Part shown: positions 32,880 through 42,006 of the stretch, one piece after another | How positions within the stretch are numbered: position 1 is the stretch's first letter | How the letters are laid out: every line of letters starts with the position of its first letter | Origin: Phycisphaeraceae bacterium | GTDB taxonomy: Bacteria > Planctomycetota > Phycisphaerae > Phycisphaerales > UBA1924 | Direction of reading: 5' to 3' | Length of the DNA stretch: 64,000 bases | Assembly: GCA_019636615.1 (NCBI GenBank) | Contig: JAHBXF010000002.1 | Span: 64,001 to 128,000, forward strand | Translations under genes and position numbers: made by a program | The notes under the pieces: model-generated | The model's input: only the letters and a program-made list of their open reading frames with translations | The model's database searches: none | Told to the model about the DNA's origin: nothing

Positions 32880-35333
32880 TCAGCAGCCGCCATTTTCCCA
32901 GAACTCAAAGAAAGCAGAGACGTCTGCCCCGTCGATGCCGCCATCGAGGTTGATATCGCCGCACGGGTCGCCGGACTCCCATTGCACAAAGAACGCGGCG
33001 ACATCGGCTCCGTCGATCCCGCCATCCTGATTGAAATCGGCGGGGCAAGGGGCGCAGCCATGGCAGGCGTTGGCGGGGTTGAAGGTGATGAGTTGCGCCC
33101 CGGTGACCGCGCCGAAGCCGCCGGGGGCGCGGTCGCGGACGCGCAGGGTCCAACGTCCGCCCAAGGGCTGTCCCGCAAAGGCGGAGAGGGGGGATCGGGG
33201 GCGGTAGAGACCCGGCGGGATGGGGTTGGGGGTGGGAGGGTCGCCCAGGAAGTGAGGCGCATCGTCGCGCAGTTCGTACCTGCCGAAGAGTTCGGCCTCT
33301 CCGCCCTCTTCGGCGAAGAGAAGGACCGTGGTCCCGGCCTTGCTCAGCGTGACGTAGAGGTCGGAGGCTCGCCCGTGCTGGAGCGAGATGGCAACGCCGA
33401 GGTAATCTGCGAGGCCCGCGGGCTCGGGAACGACCAGGGTGATGTCAACGCCGCTGGGGTTGTTGTCGGGGATGGGCCGCGGCAGGGGCCCTTCGACAAA
33501 GCCGATCTGGTCTGGGTTGGCCAGTTCGACGCAGGGAACGCCGTCGCCGAGATAGGTTCCGCCGGATTGATCACAGAGGGGCGCGGTGGTGGTGATGCAG
33601 CCGTCCTCGGTGCAGCATGCGCCGCTGGGTACGCACGCGGGTGATGGGGTGCAGGGCTGGCCGGTGTCGAAGAGTGTGATCGTGAAATCGCCGGTGGCTA
33701 GCCCTGCGCCGTGCACGGCGATGTAGTAGGTTGCCCCGGGCTGGGAGCACCACGCGGTCTGGGGGAAGGGGCCGCACTCGTTGTCGCCCGCGGCGACGCA
33801 ACCGAGTGATTCGCAGCCAGAGCCGCCGCAGTAGACGCTCAGGCGTGCATCGAATGGCGATTGAGACTCGCAGAGCGAAGCAACCATGAGCGTGCCGGTA
33901 CCGGTGATGGTGTACCAGGCGGTTGGAGAGGAGATGAGGCCGCCGAGGCAGTTGACAAGGCCCTGCGGACGCTGCGCGCTGACGGTGGTGCCGCGCGTGG
34001 GCTGATTGGGGCGGAGGTGGATCGGTCGCTCGCAGAGGTCGTTGAGAGGTCGGCAGGCGCGCACGTCGATGATTGTTTCGCCGGGGGAACTTCGGCCTTC
34101 GTCGTCGATGACGAGGAACCGGATGACGCGCGGGCCGGGCTGGAGGCCCTCGGGCACCTGCGCGGAGTATGCGAAGACCAAGTCGCCGGGCGCTTGGTCG
34201 CAGCCTGAACCGTCGTCGTGCATTTCGACGAAGTCTGGGTGGCCCACTTCGCTCAGATCGAGAAGCACACGCAGGCCGGTGCTCGGAGGATTCTCGCCGG
34301 GCGTGACTGCGACGCGGATGCAGAACTTGCCGTCTTCGCCGACGAGGTTGCCGCCGTCGCCCGCGCCGCAGTTGGCGACTTCGACGGGTTCGAGGATGGC
34401 GGTGCCTGTTGGGGCGATGGAGGCCGAGACAAAGAAGCAGTAGAAGGGGACATCGAAGGGGTTGGGCTTGTTGTTCGGCGCGATGGCCGCGCCGCCGGGG
34501 TGGAGCAGGCGCATGTTGAGGTTGGTGATGGTGGAGGTGCTGCTGTTGGCGACGGCGTTGGGGAAGTCGAGCACGTTGCCGTTGCGGTTGAGGTCGTCGG
34601 GGGGGCTTGGCTGGTCGTTGGCGGTGTTGGCGTTGCCGTAGGCGACGTAGTAGAAGCCGGGGCTGTAGGGGCGAGTGAGGGTGCGGGGTTCGTCGTTGCC
34701 GTAGCCGGGGATGGGGAAGAGCGCGGCGTTGTACACCCAGAAGTCGGTGTTGGCGGTGTTGCCGGTGGCTCGCTCGATGGTGATGCCGCCCTCGTAGATC
34801 GTGCTGGTGAACGAGACGGGCGTCACCGGCGTGGTGGTGAGTTCGACGCGGTAGGGGGCGGTGGTGGAAGAGTTACCCGTGACGCGGATGAAGATCCGCT
34901 CGCGTTTGCCGAAGCCGTACCAGACGATGGTGCGGGACTCTGCCGGGGTGCCGGGGTAGTTGAGAAAACTGTTCTGGAAGGTGACGTCGCTGGAGGTGTT
35001 GATGATGCCGTTCAACTGCGAGCGGCCGCGGATGGTGAGAGAATGGCCGGGCGTGTCGCTGGTGATGACGAGTTGGTGGCGGTAGAAGCCGTAGGAGTTT
35101 GGCGCTGTTTCGACGATGAAGTAATCGGCGGAGTTGAGGCCGCCGCCCGAGCCGGTGCCGGTGGTGGTGCCGGTGATGAAATCGCCGGTGCTCATGCCGG
35201 CGCCGGCGGTGTCGGCAAGGGTCGCCTGCAGTTTCGAGTCGTTGGGCTCAAACTCGGGATTCGGATTGGCGAGAAGGGGGGGGCAGAGGGCCATGAAAAG
35301 GCCCACGGCCGCGCACAGACAGAACCGGTGCAT
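32880..35333 (-). CDS. Large secreted protein with Cys-rich, PPC-like and P-domain modules and dockerin-like tail
   Basis: An 817-aa protein; ATG 35333 has CGAGGAG 2 nt upstream. An upstream in-frame leader (to 35444) lacks a signal and is rejected. The signal peptide ends near ALCPPLLANPN, followed by EFEPNDSKLQAT, typical of bacterial pre-peptidase (PPC-like) domains. Large beta-rich regions cover about 60-480. A PPC-like unit (LSVYCGGSGCESLGCV ... ATYYIAVHGAG) sits near 530-590, a Cys-rich GACCTEDGC unit near 600 and a P-domain-like region (about 640-760, GGRWTLRVRDRAPG). Two units, DFNQDGGIDGADV and DINLDGGIDGADV, end WENGGC. It shares the modular vocabulary of the two upstream paralogues but is far more divergent. 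Confidence 0.85.
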   Translation of the reverse strand: MHRFCLCAAVGLFMALCPPLLANPNPEFEPNDSKLQATLADTAGAGMSTGDFITGTTTGTGSGGGLNSADYFIVETAPNSYGFYRHQLVITSDTPGHSLTIRGRSQLNGIINTSSDVTFQNSFLNYPGTPAESRTIVWYGFGKRERIFIRVTGNSSTTAPYRVELTTTPVTPVSFTSTIYEGGITIERATGNTANTDFWVYNAALFPIPGYGNDEPRTLTRPYSPGFYYVAYGNANTANDQPSPPDDLNRNGNVLDFPNAVANSSTSTITNLNMRLLHPGGAAIAPNNKPNPFDVPFYCFFVSASIAPTGTAILEPVEVANCGAGDGGNLVGEDGKFCIRVAVTPGENPPSTGLRVLLDLSEVGHPDFVEMHDDGSGCDQAPGDLVFAYSAQVPEGLQPGPRVIRFLVIDDEGRSSPGETIIDVRACRPLNDLCERPIHLRPNQPTRGTTVSAQRPQGLVNCLGGLISSPTAWYTITGTGTLMVASLCESQSPFDARLSVYCGGSGCESLGCVAAGDNECGPFPQTAWCSQPGATYYIAVHGAGLATGDFTITLFDTGQPCTPSPACVPSGACCTEDGCITTTAPLCDQSGGTYLGDGVPCVELANPDQIGFVEGPLPRPIPDNNPSGVDITLVVPEPAGLADYLGVAISLQHGRASDLYVTLSKAGTTVLLFAEEGGEAELFGRYELRDDAPHFLGDPPTPNPIPPGLYRPRSPLSAFAGQPLGGRWTLRVRDRAPGGFGAVTGAQLITFNPANACHGCAPCPADFNQDGGIDGADVAAFFVQWESGDPCGDINLDGGIDGADVSAFFEFWENGGC

Positions 35334-35399
35334 CGCTCCTCGCTTTCTCGGGGCGTGCCGGATGCTGCGAGTCTGCTCCGAGACGCCCGTTGTTCGTAG

Positions 35400-35429
35400 A
35401 GCGTACCAGAAAAAGGTGGGTGCTGTCAA
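35400..35429 (-). promoter_or_regulatory. Predicted promoter of the 817-aa secreted protein
   Basis: On the minus strand a perfect TTGACA (35424-35429) lies 18 nt from TACGCT (35400-35405). The latter is a weak -10. Transcription would start about 60 nt before the ATG at 35333. Confidence 0.5.
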
Positions 35430-35494
35430 GAGAAGTTGAGACAAGAGCCGGGAAAGTGGCGAGCGAAATCAGAAACACAAGGGTTTGCAAAGAA

Positions 35495-35527
35495 GACGGC
35501 CCCGCACCATGTGGGTACGGGGCCGTC
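35495..35527 (-). terminator. Terminator of the 393-aa secreted protein gene
   Basis: A 10-bp stem (GACGGCCCCG at 35495-35504 with CGGGGCCGTC at 35518-35527) lies about 80 nt after the stop at 35609. On the minus strand it is followed by TTCTTTGC. Confidence 0.75.
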
Positions 35528-35608
35528 GGAGAAACAGGCTAGAGAACGCTGCCCGGGCACGAGCGGTGAGTTACCGGGCGTGCACCACGGGGTTGAGCGG
35601 TGGGCTCT

Positions 35609-36790
35609 TTAGCAGCCGCCCTGTTCCCACAGAACGAAGAAGTACTCGATGTCGCCGCCGTCGACGCCACCGTCTTCGTTCACATCGCCGCAGCCTTCAC
35701 CAGACTCCCAGACGATGTAGAAGGCTTCGACATCGGCGCCGTCGACGCCGCCGTCTTCGTTGAAGTCGGCCGCGCAGGAGGGGCAGCCGCCGCCACCGCC
35801 GCCCGGGAAGCAGGTTCCCAGAAGGTTGATGATGTAGGGCCCGCCAGCGCCGGTGGTGGAGGACCAGCTCTGGATGGTGCCGAATCCGGGGCCGTCCGGG
35901 GTGCGCTCAACGCCGTAGGGTGTATCCATCCAGAACTCGAGACCATCGGAATCGAGGGGGTCTTTGTCCCACTGAGAGACAGCGAGGTAGTAAATGCCGG
36001 TGGAGGGGATGAAGGCGCTGGTGATGGTGGACTGCAGGCCGACCGAGTCATCGTTGAAGGTGACGGGGTTGCCGAACTCGTCGAAGAGGAAGAGCTGGGT
36101 GTCGACCGTGGTGCCGCCGACGGTGGTGGCGCTGAAGCCGAACTGGTCGCAGATTTCGATGCGGTACATGTCGGCGTCGCCGACGCCCAGGTTGCCCTGG
36201 ATGCTGCCCAGCGTGCCTTCGCCGAAGGGAATGTCGGCGGTGACGGGCAGGTCGCCCGCTTCACCGGCCTCGACCCAGCGGTCGGCCGGAGGTGGTGTGG
36301 GCGCGGTGAAGAGCAACTGCATCTGAGCGCCGGCGGGCGGCGCGGCCGAGCCGAACTTGCCGGCCTGCACGTAGTAGGTGGTGCCGGCGGTGGCGTTGAT
36401 CGAGATGGATTGACGCAGCCCGCACGAGTCGTCGATGCAGGCGACCTGCACGAGCGAGTTGCAGGTGCCGTCCGATGCCGAGTAGACCGCGACCGCGGTG
36501 TCGCCCACGGTGCAACTGGGGGCGTCGATGGCGCAGGTGGAGATGGTCATCAAGCCCGAGAGCGTGGGCGTGACTTTGTACCAGATGGTGTACGCCCCGG
36601 CCCCGCACATGGCGAGTTCGGAGATGGGGTTGACCAGCGAGATGTCCTCGGGGGTCGTCAGGAAGGGGAAAGTCTGACTGGAGATGTCGATCGCGTCGAA
36701 GCAATCGTCGTTGGTCGGTTGTGCGAAGGCCGCGCCCGCGAGCGCAGCGACAGCGAGCGCTGAAACAGCGGATCTAGAAAACAAACCCAT
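35609..36790 (-). CDS. Secreted PPC-like protein with dockerin-like tail
   Basis: A 393-aa exported protein; ATG 36790 has GAGAGGA upstream, and the frame before it is not protein-like. The signal peptide is MGLFSRSAVSALAVAALAGAAFA. Residues about 25-165 are a PPC-like beta domain (NDDCFDAIDIS, AYTIWYKVTPT, ACIDDSCGLRQS, TTYYVQAGKFG). About 175-320 is a second beta domain with VGDADMYRIEICDQFGF and GIYYLAVSQWDKDP, also PPC-like. After a Gly linker come DFNEDGGVDGADV and DVNEDGGVDGGDI, ending WEQGGC. The tail is nearly the same as in the two paralogues at 27-32.6 kb. Function is probably envelope or extracellular binding. Monocistronic, with its own promoter and terminator. Confidence 0.85.
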   Translation of the reverse strand: MGLFSRSAVSALAVAALAGAAFAQPTNDDCFDAIDISSQTFPFLTTPEDISLVNPISELAMCGAGAYTIWYKVTPTLSGLMTISTCAIDAPSCTVGDTAVAVYSASDGTCNSLVQVACIDDSCGLRQSISINATAGTTYYVQAGKFGSAAPPAGAQMQLLFTAPTPPPADRWVEAGEAGDLPVTADIPFGEGTLGSIQGNLGVGDADMYRIEICDQFGFSATTVGGTTVDTQLFLFDEFGNPVTFNDDSVGLQSTITSAFIPSTGIYYLAVSQWDKDPLDSDGLEFWMDTPYGVERTPDGPGFGTIQSWSSTTGAGGPYIINLLGTCFPGGGGGGCPSCAADFNEDGGVDGADVEAFYIVWESGEGCGDVNEDGGVDGGDIEYFFVLWEQGGC

Positions 36791-36881
36791 GAAGTTCCTC
36801 TCTTTCAATGGTGCGCCCGTCGCGGGAGTTGCGCCGGGGCAGAAGGTCACGATGCGGGGGGTACAGAACTCCCGCAAACAC

Positions 36882-36910
36882 AGTGTGACCCATGGGAAGG
36901 GATCTGTCAA
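36882..36910 (-). promoter_or_regulatory. Predicted promoter of the 393-aa secreted protein
   Basis: On the minus strand a perfect -35 TTGACA (36905-36910) is 17 nt from CACACT (36882-36887), a poor -10. It lies about 95 nt upstream of the ATG at 36790. Confidence 0.4.
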
Positions 36911-37036
36911 GGCAAAGTCGGCATAATCGACATAGTTGTGTAGAACGGTGCGGGCGGAGGGGCTTTCGGAGGGGAGGGATGATGGGCAGAGTCCGAGTAC
37001 ACGGCGAGGGCGGGCCGCCGCTACCCTGTTTGCCCC

Positions 37037-39109
37037 ATGAATATCAGCGTCGCCTGGATCAATCAGTACCTGCCGCCCGAGCACGCCGTGACCGCCGACG
37101 AGGCGGAAGAAACGCTCATGAGCCTGGGCTTCCCCATCGAAACCCGTTCGTCGGTGGGAACCGACACGGTTCTGGATGTGGAAGTCACGAGCAACAGAGG
37201 GGACGTGTTGAGCCATGTCGGCGTGGCGCGGGAGATCGCGGCGAGGGCGGGGGTGCGGGTGGTCTTGCCCGTGCCGGGTGTTGATGGTGAAGCAGCGTCC
37301 GATATTTCGGAAATGCTCTCGCTCGAGAACAGGGTGCTCGGGGCGTGCCCGTTGTTCACCGCGAGGGTGATCCGAGGGGTGAAGGTGGGCCCGAGCCCGG
37401 CGTGGCTGCGCGCGAGGCTGGAGGCCGTGGGGCAGCGGTCGATCAACAACGTCGTGGACGTGACAAACTTCATCACGTTTGAGTTGGGCAACCCGTGCCA
37501 TGTCTTTGACCTTGCGAAACTCAAGGGCGGGGCGCTGGTGGTGCGGATGGCGGCAGAGGGTGAGAAGTTGACCACGCTGGACGGCAAAGCACGCACGCTG
37601 AAGGCCGACGAGGTTGTGGTGGCCGATGGCGAGCGGGCGCAGAGCCTGGCGGGCGTGATCGGCGGGGCTGACTCAGAGGTGAGCGAGGGCACCACGGACA
37701 TCGTGCTTGAGATGGCCACGTGGGACCCGGTCGCGGTGCGGCGTGCATCGAGGCGGCACCTGGTGCGCACCGATGCTTCGTACCGCTTCGAGCGGATTGT
37801 GGATGCGAGGACCATCGATCGGGCGGCGCAGCGCGCGGCGGGATTGATTGTGGAGGTCGCTGGCGGGCGGGTTCTCAAGGGCGTGCTGAGCGCGGGGCGC
37901 GGGATGGATGCGCCGGCGCAGGTGACGCTGCGCCCCGAGCGTGTGTGCGCGGTGCTGGGCGTAGCGCTGACTGTCGCGGAGATTCTCGGCGCGCTGAGGA
38001 GCCTGGAGATTGAGTGCGAGGGAGATGGGCCGATTCGATGCCGCGTGCCGGTGTGGAGGCCGGACCTGACGCGCGAGGCGGACTTGATCGAGGAAGTGGC
38101 GCGTGTGCGTGGGCTGGCGGCGATACCGACGCTGGCGGCGATACCAGTGACGCCGGGCGCGCCGCAGAAGAGCGAGGCGCGGCGGCGGGCGATCGGCACG
38201 CTGCTGACGGGGCTTGGGTTTTATGAAACCGTGACGTTCAGTTTCGTGTCGCACGCGGCGGCGGGCGCCTTTGTGCCGCGGGGGATGAGCGTGATCGAAG
38301 TGCACGACGACCAGCGCAAGGCCGAGCCGGTGTGCCGGCCCAGCGTGGTGCCCGGGCTGCTGGCGAGCCGCAGGGCGAACCAGCACGCCGGCGTGAAGCC
38401 GGCTGGCGGCGTGAGGTTCTTCGAGACGGCGGCCGTGTTCGCGCAGGACGGCGCGGGCGCCGCGGTGGAGCGGCAGGTGCTGGGCCTGCTGCTGGATGTG
38501 CCCGTGCAGGGGCGCAAGTGGGGCGTGACCGAGGTGCAGGCGGGTTTCAGGCTGATGCGCGGCGCGGTTGAGGCGATCGTGCGAGAGGCGGTGGGCGCGG
38601 GTGCGCCGGTGGCGTTTGAGGCCGCGGAACCGCACTGCAAAGGGTGCGACGGCGCGGCGTATGCACGGATCAGCGTGGGCGGGCGAGACATCGGTTACGC
38701 GGCGCTGGTCACCGATGAGACATCGCGGGCGTACGACCTGGCGTCGCCGTGCATCGCGTGCGAGTTGGACTATGAGTGGCTGCTGAACGCGGAGTCTGCG
38801 CGGGGCGGGGTAGAACTCCCGCCGCAGTTCCCGGGGATCGAGCGCGATGTGTCGTTTGTTGTGACCGAGGAAGTGACGTGGGACGAGATCTGCCGTGAGG
38901 TGGGGGACAAGCCGACGCCGCTGCTGGTGGGGCGGTCGTTCGTGGCGACCTATCGCGGGGAGCAGATCGGCAAGGGGCGCAAGAGCGTGACCGTGCGGCT
39001 GACGTTCAGGGACGCGGCGCGAACACTGCGCCACGAAGAGGCCGACGGCCCCGTGGCGGAGATCGTCGAGCGGGTGAAGGCGCGATTCGGCGCGGGTGTC
39101 AGGGTGTGA
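37037..39109 (+). CDS. pheT: Phenylalanyl-tRNA synthetase beta subunit, lacking the OB (EMAP-like) domain
   Basis: Beta subunit of PheRS, 690 aa. MNISVAWINQYLPPE...LMSLGFPIE is the canonical N-terminus, but the next block is already LDVEVTSNRGDVLSHVGVAREI. In E. coli about 110 residues of tRNA-binding OB domain lie between these. The B3/B4 editing region follows (RSINNVVDVTNFITFELGNP near 135-155, DGKARTL). Then come B5 (about 290-370), the synthetase-like core (FYETVTFSFVSHAA) and the C-terminal anticodon-binding FDX-ACB (FPGIERDVSFVV ... VRLTFRDAARTL). pheS is not adjacent in the window. ATG 37037 has no clear Shine-Dalgarno. The end overlaps a convergent gene by 11 nt. Confidence 0.93.
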   Translation: MNISVAWINQYLPPEHAVTADEAEETLMSLGFPIETRSSVGTDTVLDVEVTSNRGDVLSHVGVAREIAARAGVRVVLPVPGVDGEAASDISEMLSLENRVLGACPLFTARVIRGVKVGPSPAWLRARLEAVGQRSINNVVDVTNFITFELGNPCHVFDLAKLKGGALVVRMAAEGEKLTTLDGKARTLKADEVVVADGERAQSLAGVIGGADSEVSEGTTDIVLEMATWDPVAVRRASRRHLVRTDASYRFERIVDARTIDRAAQRAAGLIVEVAGGRVLKGVLSAGRGMDAPAQVTLRPERVCAVLGVALTVAEILGALRSLEIECEGDGPIRCRVPVWRPDLTREADLIEEVARVRGLAAIPTLAAIPVTPGAPQKSEARRRAIGTLLTGLGFYETVTFSFVSHAAAGAFVPRGMSVIEVHDDQRKAEPVCRPSVVPGLLASRRANQHAGVKPAGGVRFFETAAVFAQDGAGAAVERQVLGLLLDVPVQGRKWGVTEVQAGFRLMRGAVEAIVREAVGAGAPVAFEAAEPHCKGCDGAAYARISVGGRDIGYAALVTDETSRAYDLASPCIACELDYEWLLNAESARGGVELPPQFPGIERDVSFVVTEEVTWDEICREVGDKPTPLLVGRSFVATYRGEQIGKGRKSVTVRLTFRDAARTLRHEEADGPVAEIVERVKARFGAGVRV

Positions 39110-39632
39110 CCGCGGGGTCGGCGCTCTGGGCGCGGTAGAAAGTCGCCAGATAGACGTAGTAGATATAGGTGCGTTCGACCTCGCGCGTGTCGTAATAGGT
39201 TGTGGTGTTTGTGAGCGTCACGCGCTGCTCGCGGCCCTTTTCATCGCGGATGGTGCCCGTGCTTCGCGTCTGGACCTCTCGCGGGGTGCGGATGGTTTCC
39301 CACTGGTTCTGGCGGTGCGAGAAATAGGAAGTCCAATAGACATCTGTTGCGCCGATTCTGCGAGCGAAACGGATGAGATCTGAGATCTTGGGGTGCTGCT
39401 GCACATCGGCGAGGAAGCGGCTGTCGCCCAGGCGCAGCATGTCCGGCGGATCGCGGTGGGCGCCGAGTTCAGACTTGGTCAGCGGGTGGAGCGTGACGGT
39501 TGGCGTCGGCGGGTGGCGGTCGGGTGTTGCCGGAACGAAGGCGCGTTCCCACTGACTCGTGCAGCCGGCCGCGAAGAGGATGGCCGCGAACAGAGCGCCG
39601 AGGAGTGCGGGGGTTCGGGGTCGCCGGGGCAT
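39099..39632 (-). CDS. Hypothetical lipoprotein
   Basis: A 177-aa protein with signal peptide and lipobox LFAAGC near residue 24. The mature part begins with a Pro/Thr-rich linker. It then has FLADVQQHPKISDLIRFARR, VYWTSYFSHRQNQWETI, TLTNTTTYYDTREVERTY and YIYYVYLATFYRA, rich in Tyr and predicted beta strands. I do not recognise the family. It converges on pheT with an 11-nt overlap and lies 30 nt downstream of the M24 peptidase gene on the same strand, so it may be the last gene of that transcript. Confidence 0.65.
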   Translation of the reverse strand: MPRRPRTPALLGALFAAILFAAGCTSQWERAFVPATPDRHPPTPTVTLHPLTKSELGAHRDPPDMLRLGDSRFLADVQQHPKISDLIRFARRIGATDVYWTSYFSHRQNQWETIRTPREVQTRSTGTIRDEKGREQRVTLTNTTTYYDTREVERTYIYYVYLATFYRAQSADPAVTP

Positions 39633-39662
39633 GCGGGCATGATACGTCGGGGGTTGGCGACG

Positions 39663-40841
39663 CTAGGCGAGTCGGACGATGTCGTCCTGGATGCAACTGG
39701 TGACGGTGGGGCCGTTGGCGGGGTGCATGTAGACATCGATCTCGAGGCGAACGCCGAACTCGGGCAGATAGACGCCGGGCTCGACGGTGAAGCCGATGCC
39801 CGGGAGGACGGTTCGGGTGTCGCGGGTTTCGAGGTTGTCGATGTTGACACCCACGCCGTGAACGCGCGGCCCGCCGCTGAGGCTGTGCCCGGTGCGGTGT
39901 TTGATGCCGTGCGCGAACCCGGCGCGGACGATCTGCTCGCGTGCGGCGTCGTCGACTTGCCAGCCCTGCACGAGTCGGCGGTTGTCGTTCCAGGCGTCGC
40001 GGACGAAGCCGACGGCGGCATCGCGAGCGGCTTTGACGGCGGCGTAGACCTTGGCGTGGTGCTCCGGCGGGGTGGCGCCGGCGTAGGCCATCCAGGTGAT
40101 GTCGGAGTAAGGGTTTTCTTCGCCGGGCACGCGTGCCCAGAGGTCGATGAGCACCCAGTCACCTTTGCGGATGGGTGCGGAGTTTTCGGGGGTGATCTCG
40201 AAGTGAGGGTCGCCGCTGTGGGCGTTGACGGCGCAGATGGGCGGGTCGGGGGTTTCGAGGCCCTGGGCGTCGAAACGTTCGAGGATGAATCGCTGCACGT
40301 CGATCTCGTGGACCGGTGTGTTCGAGGCGAGGCGGTCTCGGATGAGGCCCCAGGCGTCCGCCATGATCTGGCCGGTTTTGATGCCCGAGATGCGGTGGTT
40401 TTCGATGGCGGCGGCGGACCAGATGGCGACCGAGGTCTGGACGAGGTCGGCCGAGGAGACAACATCAACGCCGGCGCTGCGGACGAGTTCGATGGTGCCC
40501 GCGTCGACGATGCCCATCACGGGCAGGCTGCCGCCGGGCGCGTATTCCATGGCGACCCGTGCGCGGCCTTCGGCGAGGCGCGTGATCCATTGGCGCAGGT
40601 CTTGCCAGGTGAGGTAGAGATCGACGGGCATGGGCATGTTGCGGAACTGGCCTGCGTCGATATGGTGAACGAGGAGGCGCGGGTCGCCGTGCGCGGGGAT
40701 GCAGAGCATCACGCGGCGGGTGAGGTGCCGCTTGCCGGAGAGGAGTTGCGCGAGAACCGGGTTGGAGCCGCGGAAGTCGTAGACGAGCCAGGCGTCGATG
40801 CGCTGGTCGCGCATGTGCTGTTGGATAGCGGTGAGGTTCAT
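39663..40841 (-). CDS. M24 family metallopeptidase (Xaa-Pro aminopeptidase-like)
   Basis: A 392-aa enzyme from ATG 40841, with AAGGAG 6-7 nt upstream. The N-terminal creatinase-type domain covers residues about 1-165 (IDAWLVYDFRGSNP). The C-terminal pita-bread domain has metal ligands DLWARVPGEENPYSDITW (two Asp), HRTGHSLSGGPRVHG (His), FTVEPGVYLPE (Glu) and LEIDVYMH (Glu). Such enzymes release N-terminal residues preceding proline or hydrolyse related small substrates. The glutamate-rich EENPYSDI insertion and single-residue spacing differ slightly from classic PepP, so prolidase-like or other M24 activity is possible. It is followed on the same strand by the lipoprotein gene. Confidence 0.88.
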   Translation of the reverse strand: MNLTAIQQHMRDQRIDAWLVYDFRGSNPVLAQLLSGKRHLTRRVMLCIPAHGDPRLLVHHIDAGQFRNMPMPVDLYLTWQDLRQWITRLAEGRARVAMEYAPGGSLPVMGIVDAGTIELVRSAGVDVVSSADLVQTSVAIWSAAAIENHRISGIKTGQIMADAWGLIRDRLASNTPVHEIDVQRFILERFDAQGLETPDPPICAVNAHSGDPHFEITPENSAPIRKGDWVLIDLWARVPGEENPYSDITWMAYAGATPPEHHAKVYAAVKAARDAAVGFVRDAWNDNRRLVQGWQVDDAAREQIVRAGFAHGIKHRTGHSLSGGPRVHGVGVNIDNLETRDTRTVLPGIGFTVEPGVYLPEFGVRLEIDVYMHPANGPTVTSCIQDDIVRLA

Positions 40842-40935
40842 GCGCGGCTCCTTGGGTGTGCAACGAAGCACGCCGCGGGGGGGCGGCGGTGAGGGTGGGG
40901 GTGAACGGGATTATTACGCGGGTGCTCGGGGGGGC

Positions 40936-41811
40936 TCAACTCTCGCCGCCGCTGAACATCTGGGGGGTGAGCGAGCCCTGATCGATAATGTAAAGACCGA
41001 CGAGCCAGTCGCCGACGACATACGGCTTGAGGCCGAACCGGCCTTTGATGGCGCCGGTGGATGTGAAGCGGGCTTCGCCGGTGACGGTGTTGTCGAGCAC
41101 GACTTCGATGGCGTCGTATGGCGTGGGGGGAACACCGATGCAGCAGCCGTCCCATTGGTTGAGCATGAGGAGGAGTTCTTTGGGCTGCTGCACGGCCATG
41201 GGGAAGGCCACCCACCCGCTGAGGCTCACCCATTTGCCGTCGAGCATGGCGACGCGCTGCGGGATTTGGCGGCGGCCCGAGTGCGGATCGAAGTCCTGCT
41301 CGACGCTGGTGAGGAGTTCCCAGGTGATCTGGTAGGGCTTGTCTTCGGTGCCTTCACCGATGATGGTGTGGCGGTCGTCGACCACGAGCGTGCCGGGGTT
41401 GGGCTGCTGGATTTTGCCGGCGGAGACCTCAAAGCCGCCGATGGAGCCGATGACCGCCGCGGGTTCGGCGCTGGGCTGCGCGGCGGCCTGGCTGGGCGCG
41501 ACCTCTGCCGGAGTTGGTGTGGTGGCGATGCGTGTGTCGGCGGGCGCAGTGCCTTGTGCGTCTGAGGGTGATGGCGCGGGGCTTTGGGGTTCGGGGGTCT
41601 GCACACCCAGGGCCGCGTTGAGGTGCGCAGAAACCGTGTCGGGTGTCACCGCGGGGGCGGGTGCCGGCGCGACGGGTTCGGCGGGGGGCGTGGCGATGGG
41701 TGTGCTCTCGTTCACACGGCTGATTTCGCGGGTGACATCCGCCGCGGGCATGAAGTAGTACACCCCGGAGGCGGCGGTGAGCAGGAGGAGGATGATCCAG
41801 AAGGTTTTCAT
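40936..41811 (-). CDS. DUF3299-like membrane-anchored protein
   Basis: A 291-aa protein with a single N-terminal membrane helix (MKTFWIILLLLTAASGVYYF). A long Pro/Ala/Thr-rich spacer covers about 25-125. A C-terminal domain (about 150-290) contains WVSLSGWVAFPMAVQQPKEL, LLMLNQWDGCCIGVPPTPYD and IEVVLDN. That pattern (SGWVxP..., Cys-x-GVPPxP) matches DUF3299-type domains. In other bacteria these occur beside ABC transporters of the MacB/FtsX type. Here the ABC genes lie immediately upstream on the same strand, separated by a G-rich 195-nt gap. It is probably periplasmic with a substrate-binding or accessory role; unproven. Confidence 0.7.
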   Translation of the reverse strand: MKTFWIILLLLTAASGVYYFMPAADVTREISRVNESTPIATPPAEPVAPAPAPAVTPDTVSAHLNAALGVQTPEPQSPAPSPSDAQGTAPADTRIATTPTPAEVAPSQAAAQPSAEPAAVIGSIGGFEVSAGKIQQPNPGTLVVDDRHTIIGEGTEDKPYQITWELLTSVEQDFDPHSGRRQIPQRVAMLDGKWVSLSGWVAFPMAVQQPKELLLMLNQWDGCCIGVPPTPYDAIEVVLDNTVTGEARFTSTGAIKGRFGLKPYVVGDWLVGLYIIDQGSLTPQMFSGGES

Positions 41812-41966
41812 CGTGGTGGGCTCACAGAACTCGTTCGATCACGGGGGGAGGCCGGTTCGACGCGGACGCGCAATTGTTGGCGCTCTGCGGGCCCAGCGGG
41901 GCAGGCCGGGGAAAGTGCGTGGTGGGCCGGCCTGGAGGTGGCGCGGGCGCGTGGAGGCGGGCTCGT

Positions 41967-42000
41967 GGGGGTGTGAGGGGGTGCGTGGGGGTATGAGGGG
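41967..42000 (+). repeat. Regular 10-bp G-run repeat with G-quadruplex potential
   Basis: The sequence is GGGGGTGTGA-GGGGGTGCGT-GGGGGTATGA-GGGG. There are four G-runs spaced exactly 10 nt apart with 5-nt loops, in the gap between the ABC permease stop (42007) and the DUF3299-like gene. Confidence 0.9.
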
Positions 42001-42006
42001 AGGTGG

